64,000 nucleotides of DNA from Amycolatopsis coloradensis (GTDB taxonomy: Bacteria > Actinomycetota > Actinomycetes > Mycobacteriales > Pseudonocardiaceae): NCBI RefSeq assembly GCF_037997115.1, contig NZ_CP150484.1, forward strand, positions 3,914,870 to 3,978,869, in the 5' to 3' direction. Positions within the stretch are counted from its first letter, which is position 1. Every line of letters starts with the position of its first letter. Below the pieces are notes generated by a model. That model searched no databases and was not told where the DNA came from. It saw only the letters and a list, made by a program, of their open reading frames with translations. Positions 15,001-20,298 of this stretch are shown here, in pieces. The translations under genes were made by a program, and so were the position numbers.

Positions 15001-18000
15001 ATCCGGCACCACAGAGGAAGAGCTGGGTCTCTTGCTGGACTTCCTGGAGCTCCTGCCGTTGAGCCCGGCCGCGCAGAAGCTGATCGTGGGGATGTTCGCC
15101 TGGACGGCGCCGTGGAACTTCCAGGGCGACAACGATCACCAGCTGCGGGCGCAGATGATCACGAGTCATGGCGGAATGGGCTGGCTGTACCCGACGCGGG
15201 GCGAAAGCGTGCGTGAGGCCATTCGTACTCTCGATCAGTTCCCGGTCTACGCCGGGGCACAGATCCTCTCGGCCACGATCACGCCCGGACAGGACACGGT
15301 GGAAATGTGGCTGAGTGATCCCGTGGCCTTCGAAAGCTTCGCCAACGTTCTCGCGGTGCGCGGTGTGCTCCGCGCGGTCTACGACTTCCTGCCGGAAGAC
15401 GAGGACGTCGACCCCTATCTGATCCTGGCGGTCCACAGCGGAACCCGGCTGGGTGAAACGATCGTCAAGTACCTGGGGCGACCGGTCCTGGTGACCAATG
15501 GCCGGGTACGGATCACCGAGGACGGCCGCCTGGAAGCGGAGACCGGTTGGATCCAGCTCAGCAAAGCAGAACCGGCCGTGGTGCACACCGGGCTCGGTGA
15601 CGCACAGCAGGCGCTGGAGTCACTGCGGACGCTCGCGGAACAGGCCGACTCGGACCAGGAGGAGACCGGGTCGGTGCCGACCCGGTCGATGTCGAACAGT
15701 GGATCGAGCCCGTCCTTCTCGCTCGCTTCCGCCGGCCCGGTCCCGACGGAGGTGAGCGCACCGGTGACCGAGCCGTCCACGGCCGCGGCGCCGGTGCCCG
15801 CGGACCAGGTCGCCGCGGACGACATCGAGTGGGCCACGCCGAAGAACGCGCACGGCAAGGAAAACGTCATGGCGAGCCTCGATGGTCAGTCCGCCCGGGA
15901 GACGCATCGTGCGCTCGGCCGGAGCACCGAGCACACCGAGCGGCTGCTCGGGCTGTGGTCCGAAGACGGGAACGGGGTCCGCCGGATCAGCGAGTCGAAG
16001 GTGGACTGGCCCGGCGATGTCAGCCCACTGCGGCTGTTGCTCACCGCGCACGACGGCCGGTTCCGGCTGCCGCTGCGGGACGGGCGTCACACGCTGCTGA
16101 CGCCTGAAGAAGCAGCGGAGAAGGTCGCCGCGAGCTCCACGTTCCGCCGGTTGACCGCTGATGTGGTGCGCCCGCCGCTCGCGGTGATCACCCGGGCCAC
16201 CACCGCGCAAGCGGGGGATCGCTCACTCAACGAGGCTTTCCTGGCGAAGCTGATCGAGCTGACCGGTCCGTGGCAGTCCCGTCACTACATCGGCGAATAC
16301 GGTGTCGACGAGTTCGGTGTCCTGGTCGTCGACGAACCTTTCACGGCCGGCCCGCCGCTGACTCTGGCCGCTGTCCGGTACTCCAGGTCCGGTTCCGCGT
16401 TCGGGTTCGATGGGCTCCCCTCCTACACCGATGAACGGGACCCGGTAGTGGTCGGCTTGCCGGGAACCGAGTTCGCGGCGCGGCTGGAATTGTCGAACGG
16501 CAGGGTCACGCACGTGGATGGCACGGAGCTGGGCCGGATGCTGCTGGAGGACGAGGATTTCCGGCGGTATCTGGGGGAGGGCAGGCCGGTGGTGCTGGAC
16601 AGCGCCGCCTGGGATGTCCGCGTGAACTTCGGTGGGGTGGGGTTCGATGTCGCCGGTGCCTTGCGTGAAGCGAAGTTCTTCAACGATGTCCAGGTGCGGG
16701 CCGGGGACGGAACGCTGACGCTGGTGTCCGTCCCGCGCGCGGGAGACCTGCGGACGGTGCCGATCACGGGCCCGAACGGGGAGCGGATCGGGGAATTCGT
16801 GCGTTTCCCGGGCGACGGCCAGGCTCTCCGGCGAGTGCGGCGCTGGGCCGAGAAGTTCTCCGGTGCCTTCACCGTTTTCCTCTCCGCGGAAGGGAAGTAC
16901 TCCTCGTGGCAAAAGCGCCCGGTCTTGCTGTTCGCGCGGCGCAGCGAGACCGGATACCTGGCGCTTCGCGCGGACGGCCGAGAGTTGGACCTGACCTCGA
17001 GTGTGCTGGCCCGCTCGCTGCGTGACGGACAGGGTCTGCGTGACATGCTGGGCACCGAGGGCGCGTCCCTGGCCGGCGAAGGGACGGAGATCCCGGTCAT
17101 GCTGGCGAGCCTCGGTGGTCCGGTGATCGGCTTGGCCGAGTTCGCCGACGGCTTCGTCCCGGCCGGGTATTCGCGCGCTTTCCACGGCCCCCGAGGCGAG
17201 CTCGATTTCGGGCAGGACGGCGTGGTGAAGCTGGCGGGTACGGGGTTCGAGCGGATCGCGCCGATCGTGCCCGGCCCGCAGCATCTGGTCACTTACGAAC
17301 GGGCGAACGCGAAGCTGGGCACGAGCGGGCGTTTCTTCCCGTCGCAGGACTTCGACCGTGCCAGGTTTTCGGCGCAGGCGTCGCACGAGGAGCCCGTCCA
17401 TCGGCATTTCTACTACTCCGTCACCGAGGTACCGGACGGCCAAGGAGGTACACGAAAGGCCTCCGTCCCGTATCTGATGCCGCTCAAGCCGGACACCGGC
17501 CGGATGTGGACCACCGCGGTGCACGGCAATTCCGGCACCGGTTTCGATTTCTCCATGCTCAGCGGGCACCGCGATGTCTCCGGTGACCGGGTCCGGCTCG
17601 CCGGGGCGCCGAGCGCCGCCGCTCTCCACGGCAGCGAGGTCTTCCGCAAGGCTCAGCCGGGTGAGCGCACCCAGCAGGTGATCCTCAGCTGCTGGGCCGA
17701 CGCGACCCCCGGGCCGGGCGGGGACAGCTCGGCCCTCCAGCTCAAGAAGGTCTGGGGCCAGGGCGATCCGCTGGTGGCCGCGGACAACGTCGTCACCCTC
17801 GACCTGGCGGGCAGTCGATCGGTCCGGGCCGGTGGGCACTTCCGCGAGGTGGGAAGCCGGGCCGAACCGATCCCCTTGAGCGATCTGGCGGCCGGCCACA
17901 TCACGGAGGCGGCCGCGTTCGGCGACGGGGTGAACGCGGATGTGCGGAGGCTGGCCCGCCAGGTCGCCAGGGCGGCCGCGTGGCGGGCACGCAACGCCGT

Positions 18001-19582
18001 GGCGCTGCCGGTCGTCGAGATCGTCGGTCACGGCTACGACATCGAGGAAGGGCGCGAGATGGCCGACGAGATCGCGCCGGTTTTCCAGGAGAACTATCGT
18101 CTGGAGCAGGCGCGATTGGCCGAACTGGGATTGCCCGCTCCCAGTGTCGAGGTGCGGCTCGCCGGAGCCGCCTACGCGGACCTGCCGGACCACCTGTGGG
18201 AGGCAGAGGGAGCGGTCAGGGTCGAACTGCCGGCACACGAACTCGGCGAGCAGGCGTTGAACGCCGAAGACCACCTCGCGATCACCGCGGCGTTCAGCGC
18301 GCTCGCGCCGGACCGAGTGCCCTCAACCCCGGACGTGGCGGGAGGCGAACCCGCACCGGGGCCGGCCTCGGGGCCCTCGGCGGAACAGGCGGTCGAGCTG
18401 ATCCGCCGGTCGGACATGACCGGGACCCTGCGTGCCGTGGTCGTGGACCGCGAGGAGCCCTCGGAGGAGCGTCGCTACAGCTGGGGTGGGCGTGGGTGGA
18501 CGTCGGCGTTGCCGCCGTTGCCGCCTCTGCTGGCGTCGCCCCGGTGGGTACATGCGGTGTGGGTACCCGGTGGTCTGCCTACGGTGGAGGCGGTGGCGAG
18601 GTTCCGGGACAACCTCGAGCATGCGGTGCGGGTGGCCGGTGATCGGTGGCGTGTGGTGTTGTGGACCACCGTCACCCGGGAGAAGCTGGTGCGGGCACTG
18701 CGGCCGCTGACCGCTGTCCGTCATGACGTGGGTGACGACGACGAGCTGGCCGAGATCGCCGCCACCTATGACTGGGCGCGGAATGCGGGGATCGCGCTGG
18801 TGAACATCCAGCAGGGGATCGAGGCCGCGGAGTTCGCCCGTGACAGCGCTCTTCCGGCGGCGTCCGAGGATCTCGCCGGTGCGATCCTGTCGCGCTTCGG
18901 TGGCGTGTACCTGCCCGCGGACCATCGCGTCGATGACCTGGAGCCCGCCGAGAGCGTGGTGCGGGCTCCCGCCGCTTGGGCGGGCCACGGCGGGGTGCTG
19001 GCGATGCCACAGGGACACCCGGCGGCCTGGCTTCACTCTCTGCCGCGACCGGAGGTGGAGATGCCTGAGCTGCGCGGATTCACTCCTATCGGCCCGGTGG
19101 CACCGGCCATTCCCGGTCCGGTGATGACCGCGATGGAGACCGGCGTGCCCGAAAGCGAAACTCCGGCCGGCTCGGACGGGGACTCGGTGGCCGATTCGAG
19201 TGAACGGGTGCTGCAGGTGCTCCTCGACGACCTTCGGGATCACCCGGGTCATCTGGACCTGGCCGCGGTGGCCGCCCTGGTGGAGGGTGCTCCCGACGCC
19301 GACGAGGTGTGGATCACCGTGCTCGCCTTCCTCGCGGCGGATCCCGCGCTGGCCGCCCAGGTCCATACCGTCACGCTGCAGTCGGTCGACGAGGCGGGCG
19401 TGCCGCGGCGCGTCGTGCTCCCGCCCCTGGCGGCCGAGCTTCTGCACCTGTCCGAGGAACCACCCATCTCGCCGGAACCCGGCGAGTTCACCTACCAAGC
19501 GGAACTGACTCGACCGGCCTGGTTGCCGGTGAGCCGCGAAGCGCATCCGACGACGAAGGAGGATCATGGTCACCATGACTGA
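2..19582 (+). CDS. Giant modular 'lonely Cys'-type protein, 5' end outside window
   Basis: The reading frame is open from base 2, so the gene starts left of the window; residues here are numbered from the Met codon at 65 (6,505 residues follow). A Ser/Asp-rich tract lies near residues 237-280. The body is built of long modules of about 1,100 residues. Each carries an FGxxGFDxAGALR-like block and, about 325 residues later, a strand ending in His-Gly, then a strand ending in Cys. The five pairs are H1170/C1225, H2276/C2331, H3361/C3416, H4465/C4520 and H5820/C5876. An amidoligase-like domain (about 4735-4930) precedes module 5 and a TcdB-like glycosyltransferase segment lies at about 6160-6290. 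Family knowledge: giant actinobacterial proteins annotated as lonely-Cys proteins. The overlapping downstream gene resembles type VII secretion-associated proteins, which suggests an exported polymorphic-toxin-like effector. No signal peptide can be judged because the N terminus is missing. Function is inferred, not shown. Confidence 0.85.
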   Translation, partial: ALAYHAYLEGENPGAAWERGQMTALLDRPGLDDILGPDARRHEVLDDAHHALRTMFAVARSYAEPAAAAPEPAPESGSGLSDVDFVPLRSRSGAVVGVGFPHSDHERGVLLEAFRNRPETGDEFTVPLHHDHNGFSVRTGNGRLVTLDERAVVQLLSSIALPGETHWRQHSSLVFLSCRVSSPHHGNRVITLTELLRDTGFRGGVTGFDTRVEVRRDGTVRPLADGAEPEEGAVVFATPHNASAGALGMGSTLSVNTGSGPGGSFGSSWSDDSSIASDEDSDALSIDSDAASEYSHSSSESSFAVDEARREEVKAELSGHLTFTVEADTPASADVDDRPALRRLANALLEAHTFQRADGLSVRVEITGTPRDTRIFADLLRTELGEDPAQPMPEIALRTVTAETVTVEVTLGEVPEGSSYEPTTNSSGGISFDSGRESVDSSWEALHAGMPSLPVLKRPFYVYVTGRMGKFVVDGVRIDGATLARHVRNSPMFRLHAADDPSVPVVLIGADPTRPDLTFAAAQEFAKALRGDGPYRSVAAANDLVESDAAGTTVVRDGGIFGNVAEILPDDVQWAPLTDVDGRQFGMGFVHGTSYISNFSAQLENTTDHSLRSVIETSVDQNGKRHDEPATQAWADATDGARRRPVALHLDGEMGRFKIPLSNETAVFNTPEATAELIAKAGIFQAATAGAVRPPLLVFTYSNGTSEITTSDANRRLLSKLRALTGHWQSYEYAGFYRFSDAAMLQVPRGAEFRKGPPPSLAEIAHVASDEVFGFPVSGGTRAPADEQAVLDEFREAVRAGTADLAGPWGSKEPLVVSVHSPDGKFARIETRDGAVLELNGQELGEMLLADPDFVWQLRSEPERPVLLVARHGGSRVNFGRLGFDFAGALRAHRFYPDVYSTPGEARIEANRIVTSGEPGFVKVSELRAGDLKTDLLHNDDGEPVALFVRYPGDEADFARAEAWAKNVTAGTLETYWSDTAAGRVNVPWDAGVLPMFLLHGGGKRGSRTVRNDGAAVELTQAELGRIVRNDAGLRKALNRSKRRPWTRPLVFAALDGETRGVEEFAQTLAAGGYSRLIHHPAGRVKLFESGGFATSGMGLKTQPVPSTVEERFISHAMANDALGVHGEFFPLTENDAQHMFLAARNNDPAGLRYYFREVADAATGSGTKFYEPVLSPWADSTVPVWFLDGHGSTEGLAFGMGTDRPLQFGDTVVRDGGDAARVIFGSKVFQDAGFDPTVRVVLGHCKSMVTVNATTMTPAEELKFARQWLTEGTGQVFGATEIVRVSTHQGFRAVVGGTGEFVEALPAGRRVPSIPLADLAANRIDPVEVTFPTAAASIPKSSEALVREVARKVARAAAWRLRNTVGLPRVTITGWGKAGILGAKPARKRGLERAEALSKLFHVELRAESGMLRSLGLAIRPEDVLVEVIGSETTSGTGPTGRIDITLPWHDLGEEAARPVSDTFVDADVPALNKAFALLAPDHATKAASNTTAASDAGPATDLLARALPEGGSALSRPSPDLDAAVPAGPIVYLPSHPAASGGVLLSANAAEAGIWEQVYASLPVGQDIGARPFYVFATAHRQGFVVDGEVFDGASLVTLVRNAGSYQDMLVTDPDAEIVLVVSGTMEPATLWFEAGRFAELMNSEETYWLVSAVYGMPVTDQNGVPHLPFLSERVVVSSPRSRLRAKPLIDAYGRESGAAFFLDEHQAAAVSKTMRLATDVSSRAVGRLGFDASGKPMIVEEIQEWAPATTGDRTRPRFLFLENGEVGSPAFSVKDTQGHGSLLGPVEMAHSVAAGGFFSQAAGGVRPQLVLFTVARAPSAADQLNQRFLAALRRLAGPLHAFTTSGPFSTVGFGAYIHAMGSGFASHPLRASDVRIEQYGPVFTFPNDANPGQAEALRAFAAGLQAGTTPGTGPWGDRVPVFVLPDAYAKYAKIGTIDGMLSEVGGASAADILLELPGFRELLQDPKRPVVLLGYGTGRRVNHGGFGYDFAGALRKRKLFNDVFAPVSAVAVDADGLHLPADGGFTRVSTLRAGDVRVSTLAGADGMNFLRVVHWGTDQAAMERLAAWARNTTAANLRLVGPDGNPIPLPWAGGEPPVVVVAARNPQAGYLFVRADGEPVVLPAGALARALRDDRELRAMLGREAGPSGGKRPVLLIDQGTDRADLIAFADGMVPGGYRRAFYRITGPISLTSAGRLRVDGEIQTYLPEIPDPPAFASHPLTNSRRGTFGEYFPSLTFDAATMERVGLYSQTPEVHDHYTRITARVDQTGSVQQHHKRFRSPWIGRRTWTSIGHGTALGFSVALKTDFEFVLGDVLMIAGDRMARVLYQSEIYRAGNPSPASDLVLFQCSVHSDEAAPDGRTPAYLLRLAWEQGHGPVSVFAGTKPTGQLRVAELSVHGGDFVEVLPPGQVPPPPIEYPGPVHPGEGGLGYDAGGRIEELPDDRETGDTALGAKLDPPATDTPRSAPVEAFADLDLTSTAGPVPVLTGPVSEPESFVDVEREQRDAVHAELGRRRIFEVHGRPPRLEGPEARREMQALAESLKAATGFQHADGLPVPRVEVRGPEAEYVAALLRAELGENGPVPHIEAVRAPQGTVTVDVSVRTAPAGSVHGPTTSSVGAIGFDSAGTSRHAHWETLHQAMPAEEPRKTFRVFAEGRDGGFLLDGTVVDGTTLARHVRNSPEFRALAWSPKVPVTLIGADPANPEAAERAAREFAEALRGEGPFRTVRAASHPPALDGAGRAVPVSGGKVSLVAEIRPDDVAWISLESANGRRIGMGFASEKRLAQNLRSRALLVNDHTQRTTFESFGFGDDGSPRRKYTMQAWAPATDGSRTRPVGLLLDEQDGRFDAPLTDGSVRDFGPARMAELVHGSSMFGLMTGGPVRPPLLVLTENPRVKDANPSASNARLLVRLRELAGPWEAHDYAGRYKFTPSMMVNLVRGGRFTESGVPTWQDVSLLASESAWGFPVDGGGLDSNVVQNFFDALDNGTAALNGAWGGEKPLVVVVDSPDGTYARITGKAGVLMELDGHRLGLLLLSDPLFRVTLKTNPGRPVVLVARNAGARVNFGGLGFDLAGALRANGLYSDVYAPSGNAWLEPDRVVADGEPGFALVSELRAGDLRTEVLRNSAGQGVALFVRFPGDQLHRARAKQWASHATAHKVRQFLVDNGYQSPYAVQAPWHGLPVFLLTGAGPRGYHALRKDGAPQSLTPSELVKIVRADLDLRAMMLRGEGTAADRSLVVAALNGAGAGLSEISSGLQRGGYSRFVYLPPGRIRLSSDGGITIDGDTFRAATPLPPKTDSVLSYPMANDVLGVHGQFFPLDEGDAHSMFLPAFRDSAVRQAYFFQETTEQDSDGATVTRLTPYLSPWVGSRHRPWFLDGHGGSDLMSVSLKTDRPLHIGDRVTLAGRSGARIVHGSEIYRTAAPHPSSPIVLGQCRMNAPVGGAARNFAETFTVAWQELVKAPAAGFAATDVVNVTDATGRRAVENSGLFAQARTDGRPDDPPIPLGDLAASTIAPVPIDFPDGGTLSDTDYRTIRETARRVVRAAAWRKRNGVALPEVTISGFAGKDSAEAVAAVFKDAVNAEAVRMGRRGLPVDPADIVVRAVTAEDVQEKGLDAEVPRYVTIEIALEPAELGEKEIARTATDGSAKAINALNKAFALLVPGQPAHNAAAIGPVQTEQARGSGQTANGLIDAPEALSYGQDTDVSGDEAQPPPKKLKLSPRMIVFEGTPRAIGAVAFPADAAESTLWREIYDELPPLPVNGLRNPFYVFVTARDGGFDVDGRLVDGTELASYVRSNPEYRRALAAEPDLPVSVIGVDSSIPGDFARALREFTDALRGDGPYREMFVADLPASQQPQHGGFRRIALPRLEDLNWTPLTDAHGRDYGMGFPTDAWPSEAMEAGARQATDPAQRVIAGRPEGDDASYGDRAEQWDETIAGWTGATEDGRARPLHLLLTAVGGVVVQFKNGIELELTEGEVAELALATDVFARARAEQIRRPLIVAIAETTGVPGTDDLAPALLSELKALSGPWQSYSFHGQVTLDEHVGFLTVPRGERFTETPLTLGDVDHVSFGPVFGFPAGPDRATAADTLRRFAQAVAVGTAGLPGEWSDREPIFVSADGATGHATMGLPNGTHAEVEGGDLGKQLLSDPDFVHLLRSEPKRPVVLVSSHGAARKTFGGLGFDVAGALRTAGYFTDVYAPTAGAWIEPDGVTLQKGSEFELVSGWRAGDLMIGTLRSDDGSVVIKLLRSPDDGDLVERLRTWIRGASAGALGHFSDPHGQQREAPWGAVGKLVFVVGRRGQDDTYSVLRHDRAAVEVSQETLGEVLRDDEGLRTDLGDSVLIPLLLVGVGGSPSSLGSFATAMADGGYARDMYRSLGDVSFEKPGTIIVDGKGFETHDAIPPTRDRLATYPQVRSDGVVHGQFFPSKPLETPLITLHGIHHVGEKQRTYLRQLPGDGVGAATQDLEVEAPWAGKDPWLINGHGSLRGLFFALMTGRPHVRGDVIVLDESSAAKTFYAGEIFVKAGVEPDRPVVLGQCWSNGISPDQPVSTAFLIKQAWERDFRPVTMYGSDTRVRLDTTGGLWSADGGRFTEVGTTPAADQPIAGPATAGSGPILPLGGDGSSRDAGVGAGSNLAVGLAGVPDLLDQLSGQIAQMKRHLAALPPGLVPEIRARMEVWDRLQATLTVTERQVPELVNRVSAARQLTAHLRDVRLKALVGLLEAAAIEVADEENPLIFHPDGIPGGVSSRPDVRFGYEIEAQLMTGDFDQLVQALGAKLESAGYLTWENGRLFTEKEDTTTDAWWLKEEPAHDSGIEIVSRILRGDPGSWRELADVLEIIRTHGGADAPDAGYTGGHVNFSFDQQLPLPVYGRLAQLNKAFESVLYRLGNHYGTTALQRKLWAVGPNPIPPPVDQLATIGDVQGLSDGKYDALSFAAVLGDADDRLEFRFWAGSLDPAVWQVHAEISAAMVQAARDPSIYRRLDELMTEPRLLGHDPESGTTEEELGLLLDFLELLPLSPAAQKLIVGMFAWTAPWNFQGDNDHQLRAQMITSHGGMGWLYPTRGESVREAIRTLDQFPVYAGAQILSATITPGQDTVEMWLSDPVAFESFANVLAVRGVLRAVYDFLPEDEDVDPYLILAVHSGTRLGETIVKYLGRPVLVTNGRVRITEDGRLEAETGWIQLSKAEPAVVHTGLGDAQQALESLRTLAEQADSDQEETGSVPTRSMSNSGSSPSFSLASAGPVPTEVSAPVTEPSTAAAPVPADQVAADDIEWATPKNAHGKENVMASLDGQSARETHRALGRSTEHTERLLGLWSEDGNGVRRISESKVDWPGDVSPLRLLLTAHDGRFRLPLRDGRHTLLTPEEAAEKVAASSTFRRLTADVVRPPLAVITRATTAQAGDRSLNEAFLAKLIELTGPWQSRHYIGEYGVDEFGVLVVDEPFTAGPPLTLAAVRYSRSGSAFGFDGLPSYTDERDPVVVGLPGTEFAARLELSNGRVTHVDGTELGRMLLEDEDFRRYLGEGRPVVLDSAAWDVRVNFGGVGFDVAGALREAKFFNDVQVRAGDGTLTLVSVPRAGDLRTVPITGPNGERIGEFVRFPGDGQALRRVRRWAEKFSGAFTVFLSAEGKYSSWQKRPVLLFARRSETGYLALRADGRELDLTSSVLARSLRDGQGLRDMLGTEGASLAGEGTEIPVMLASLGGPVIGLAEFADGFVPAGYSRAFHGPRGELDFGQDGVVKLAGTGFERIAPIVPGPQHLVTYERANAKLGTSGRFFPSQDFDRARFSAQASHEEPVHRHFYYSVTEVPDGQGGTRKASVPYLMPLKPDTGRMWTTAVHGNSGTGFDFSMLSGHRDVSGDRVRLAGAPSAAALHGSEVFRKAQPGERTQQVILSCWADATPGPGGDSSALQLKKVWGQGDPLVAADNVVTLDLAGSRSVRAGGHFREVGSRAEPIPLSDLAAGHITEAAAFGDGVNADVRRLARQVARAAAWRARNAVALPVVEIVGHGYDIEEGREMADEIAPVFQENYRLEQARLAELGLPAPSVEVRLAGAAYADLPDHLWEAEGAVRVELPAHELGEQALNAEDHLAITAAFSALAPDRVPSTPDVAGGEPAPGPASGPSAEQAVELIRRSDMTGTLRAVVVDREEPSEERRYSWGGRGWTSALPPLPPLLASPRWVHAVWVPGGLPTVEAVARFRDNLEHAVRVAGDRWRVVLWTTVTREKLVRALRPLTAVRHDVGDDDELAEIAATYDWARNAGIALVNIQQGIEAAEFARDSALPAASEDLAGAILSRFGGVYLPADHRVDDLEPAESVVRAPAAWAGHGGVLAMPQGHPAAWLHSLPRPEVEMPELRGFTPIGPVAPAIPGPVMTAMETGVPESETPAGSDGDSVADSSERVLQVLLDDLRDHPGHLDLAAVAALVEGAPDADEVWITVLAFLAADPALAAQVHTVTLQSVDEAGVPRRVVLPPLAAELLHLSEEPPISPEPGEFTYQAELTRPAWLPVSREAHPTTKEDHGHHD
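3548..3745 (+). repeat. His-Gly/Cys module core 1 of giant protein
   Basis: Encodes WFLDGHGS followed by VLGHC, with H1170 and C1225 exactly 55 residues apart. The related block with FGRLGFDFAGALR lies about 0.95 kb upstream near 2640. Confidence 0.75.
6869..7063 (+). repeat. His-Gly/Cys module core 2 of giant protein
   Basis: Encodes WTSIGHGT followed by LVLFQC, with H2276 and C2331 exactly 55 residues apart. The matching GGFGYDFAGALR block is near 5958. This copy is the most diverged around the Cys. Confidence 0.75.
10124..10318 (+). repeat. His-Gly/Cys module core 3 of giant protein
   Basis: Encodes WFLDGHGG followed by VLGQC, with H3361 and C3416 exactly 55 residues apart. The matching FGGLGFDLAGALR block is near 9200. 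It is very close to copy 1. Confidence 0.75.
13436..13630 (+). repeat. His-Gly/Cys module core 4 of giant protein
   Basis: Encodes WLINGHGS followed by VLGQC, with H4465 and C4520 exactly 55 residues apart. The matching FGGLGFDVAGALR block is near 12541. Confidence 0.75.
14200..14900 (+). other. Amidoligase-like domain inside giant protein
   Basis: The segment shows the motif series of the glutamine-synthetase-fold amidoligase family (Amidoligase_2): a GYEIEA strand with E4739 and E4741, an EIVS motif at E4798, a GGHVNF motif at H4838, and a later EFRFWAGSLD strand with an Arg. These would be the metal, ATP and acid-binding residues. It is preceded by a helical, coiled-coil-like stretch near 13950-14160. 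Amidoligases of this family join amino groups to carboxylates; the substrate here is unknown. The call rests on motif order only. Confidence 0.6.
17501..17698 (+). repeat. His-Gly/Cys module core 5 of giant protein
   Basis: Encodes WTTAVHGN followed by VILSC, with H5820 and C5876 56 residues apart. The distance from copy 4 is about 4.07 kb instead of about 3.3 kb because the amidoligase-like domain sits between them. The matching FGGVGFDVAGALR block is near 16627. Confidence 0.7.
18542..18960 (+). other. TcdA/TcdB-like glycosyltransferase segment in giant protein C terminus
   Basis: The segment opens with WVHAVWVPGGLP, continues with a VVLWTT strand and an ARNAGIALVNI stretch, and ends with AILSRFGGVYLPAD. 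This is the layout of the sugar-nucleotide-binding glycosyltransferases of the clostridial toxin and GT32 type, whose DXD motif normally reads GGxYLDxD. Here the first Asp is Pro6284 and only Asp6286 remains. The domain is also short (about 130 residues). It may be an inactive or diverged transferase. Confidence 0.5.
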
Positions 19583-20249
19583 GACCACGGACGACACAGA
19601 GGCGAAAGGTCCGCTGGAGAACTGGTTCCTGCTGATGGACCCGTCCTGGCGTCCGGCGACGGAGAACGACCCGCCACCGATCGAGGCCGTGGTCGGCCTC
19701 TGGCCGGTGGAGGAGGAAGGGAAGCTCGGCAAGTTCCGGGCGAACCCGGAGTACGTGCCGACCGACGAAAACTCGCCGTCGGACCCCTTGGACGCGGTGC
19801 TGCGGCTGGTCCTCCAGGGGCGGGCCGAGGCCGAGCACATCCAGCTTTTGTTGCGCGACACGCTGTTCGACATCGCGATGAACGGCGACGGCAACCCGCT
19901 GATCACCAAGTCTCCCGACGACATCCTCTGCGTCATCGTGGCCACCGGTGAGCCACACCGCCGGCGGCTCGCGTCGCCGGACTGGCGCCGGATCGACCTC
20001 GGTGAGCTGATCGAGCTGCTCGCCGACGGGGTCGACGTGCTGTTCAACCCCGCCGGCCCGGCCGCGGTGCGCCTGACCGGGGATTTCATGCGCGACACCC
20101 TGGAACTGGACGAGGAGCAGGTCGCCGGGCTCTACGCGAAGAGCAACCAAGACGCTTCGGGGCTGCGCGTCGTCATGTGGGAGCCTTCGGCGGACGGCGC
20201 CGCGCCCTCGGAGGCGCGCGAGTCAGGACCGGGGACCAAGTCCGAATAG
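19566..20249 (+). CDS. Type VII secretion-associated protein
   Basis: An acidic protein of up to 227 residues. Its opening ENWFLLMDPSWRP and its central MNGDGNPLI region resemble the SseB-like proteins that NCBI labels type VII secretion system-associated and that accompany giant secreted proteins in Streptomyces and relatives. It has no signal peptide or membrane segment, so it is probably cytosolic, perhaps a chaperone or immunity partner for the giant product. It overlaps the end of the giant gene by 17 bases, so the two are translationally coupled. An AAGGAGG site at 19556-19562 lies only 3 bases before the ATG at 19566 and 12 before the in-frame ATG at 19575, so the exact start is uncertain. 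Function is inferred from resemblance and position. Confidence 0.65.
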   Translation: MVTMTETTDDTEAKGPLENWFLLMDPSWRPATENDPPPIEAVVGLWPVEEEGKLGKFRANPEYVPTDENSPSDPLDAVLRLVLQGRAEAEHIQLLLRDTLFDIAMNGDGNPLITKSPDDILCVIVATGEPHRRRLASPDWRRIDLGELIELLADGVDVLFNPAGPAAVRLTGDFMRDTLELDEEQVAGLYAKSNQDASGLRVVMWEPSADGAAPSEARESGPGTKSE

Positions 20250-20265
20250 GACCCACGCGCCCTGT

Positions 20266-20295
20266 CTGGCGCGGGGGTGTCACCCCCCGCGCCAG
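20266..20295. terminator. Hairpin between convergent genes
   Basis: A perfect 12-bp GC-rich stem (20266-20277 paired with 20284-20295) closes a 6-base loop, 16 bases after the rightward stop codon and just before the stop of the leftward oxidase gene. It has no T tract, as is common in high-GC actinomycetes. It probably ends transcription from both sides. Confidence 0.7.
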
Positions 20296-20298
20296 GCC

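Noticed and set aside
10100..15586. Very long open frames antisense to the giant gene (about 800 residues each)
   Set aside because: They mirror the GC-rich third-position bias of the sense strand, have no domain resemblance or ribosome binding sites, and lie wholly within a clearly coding repeat protein.
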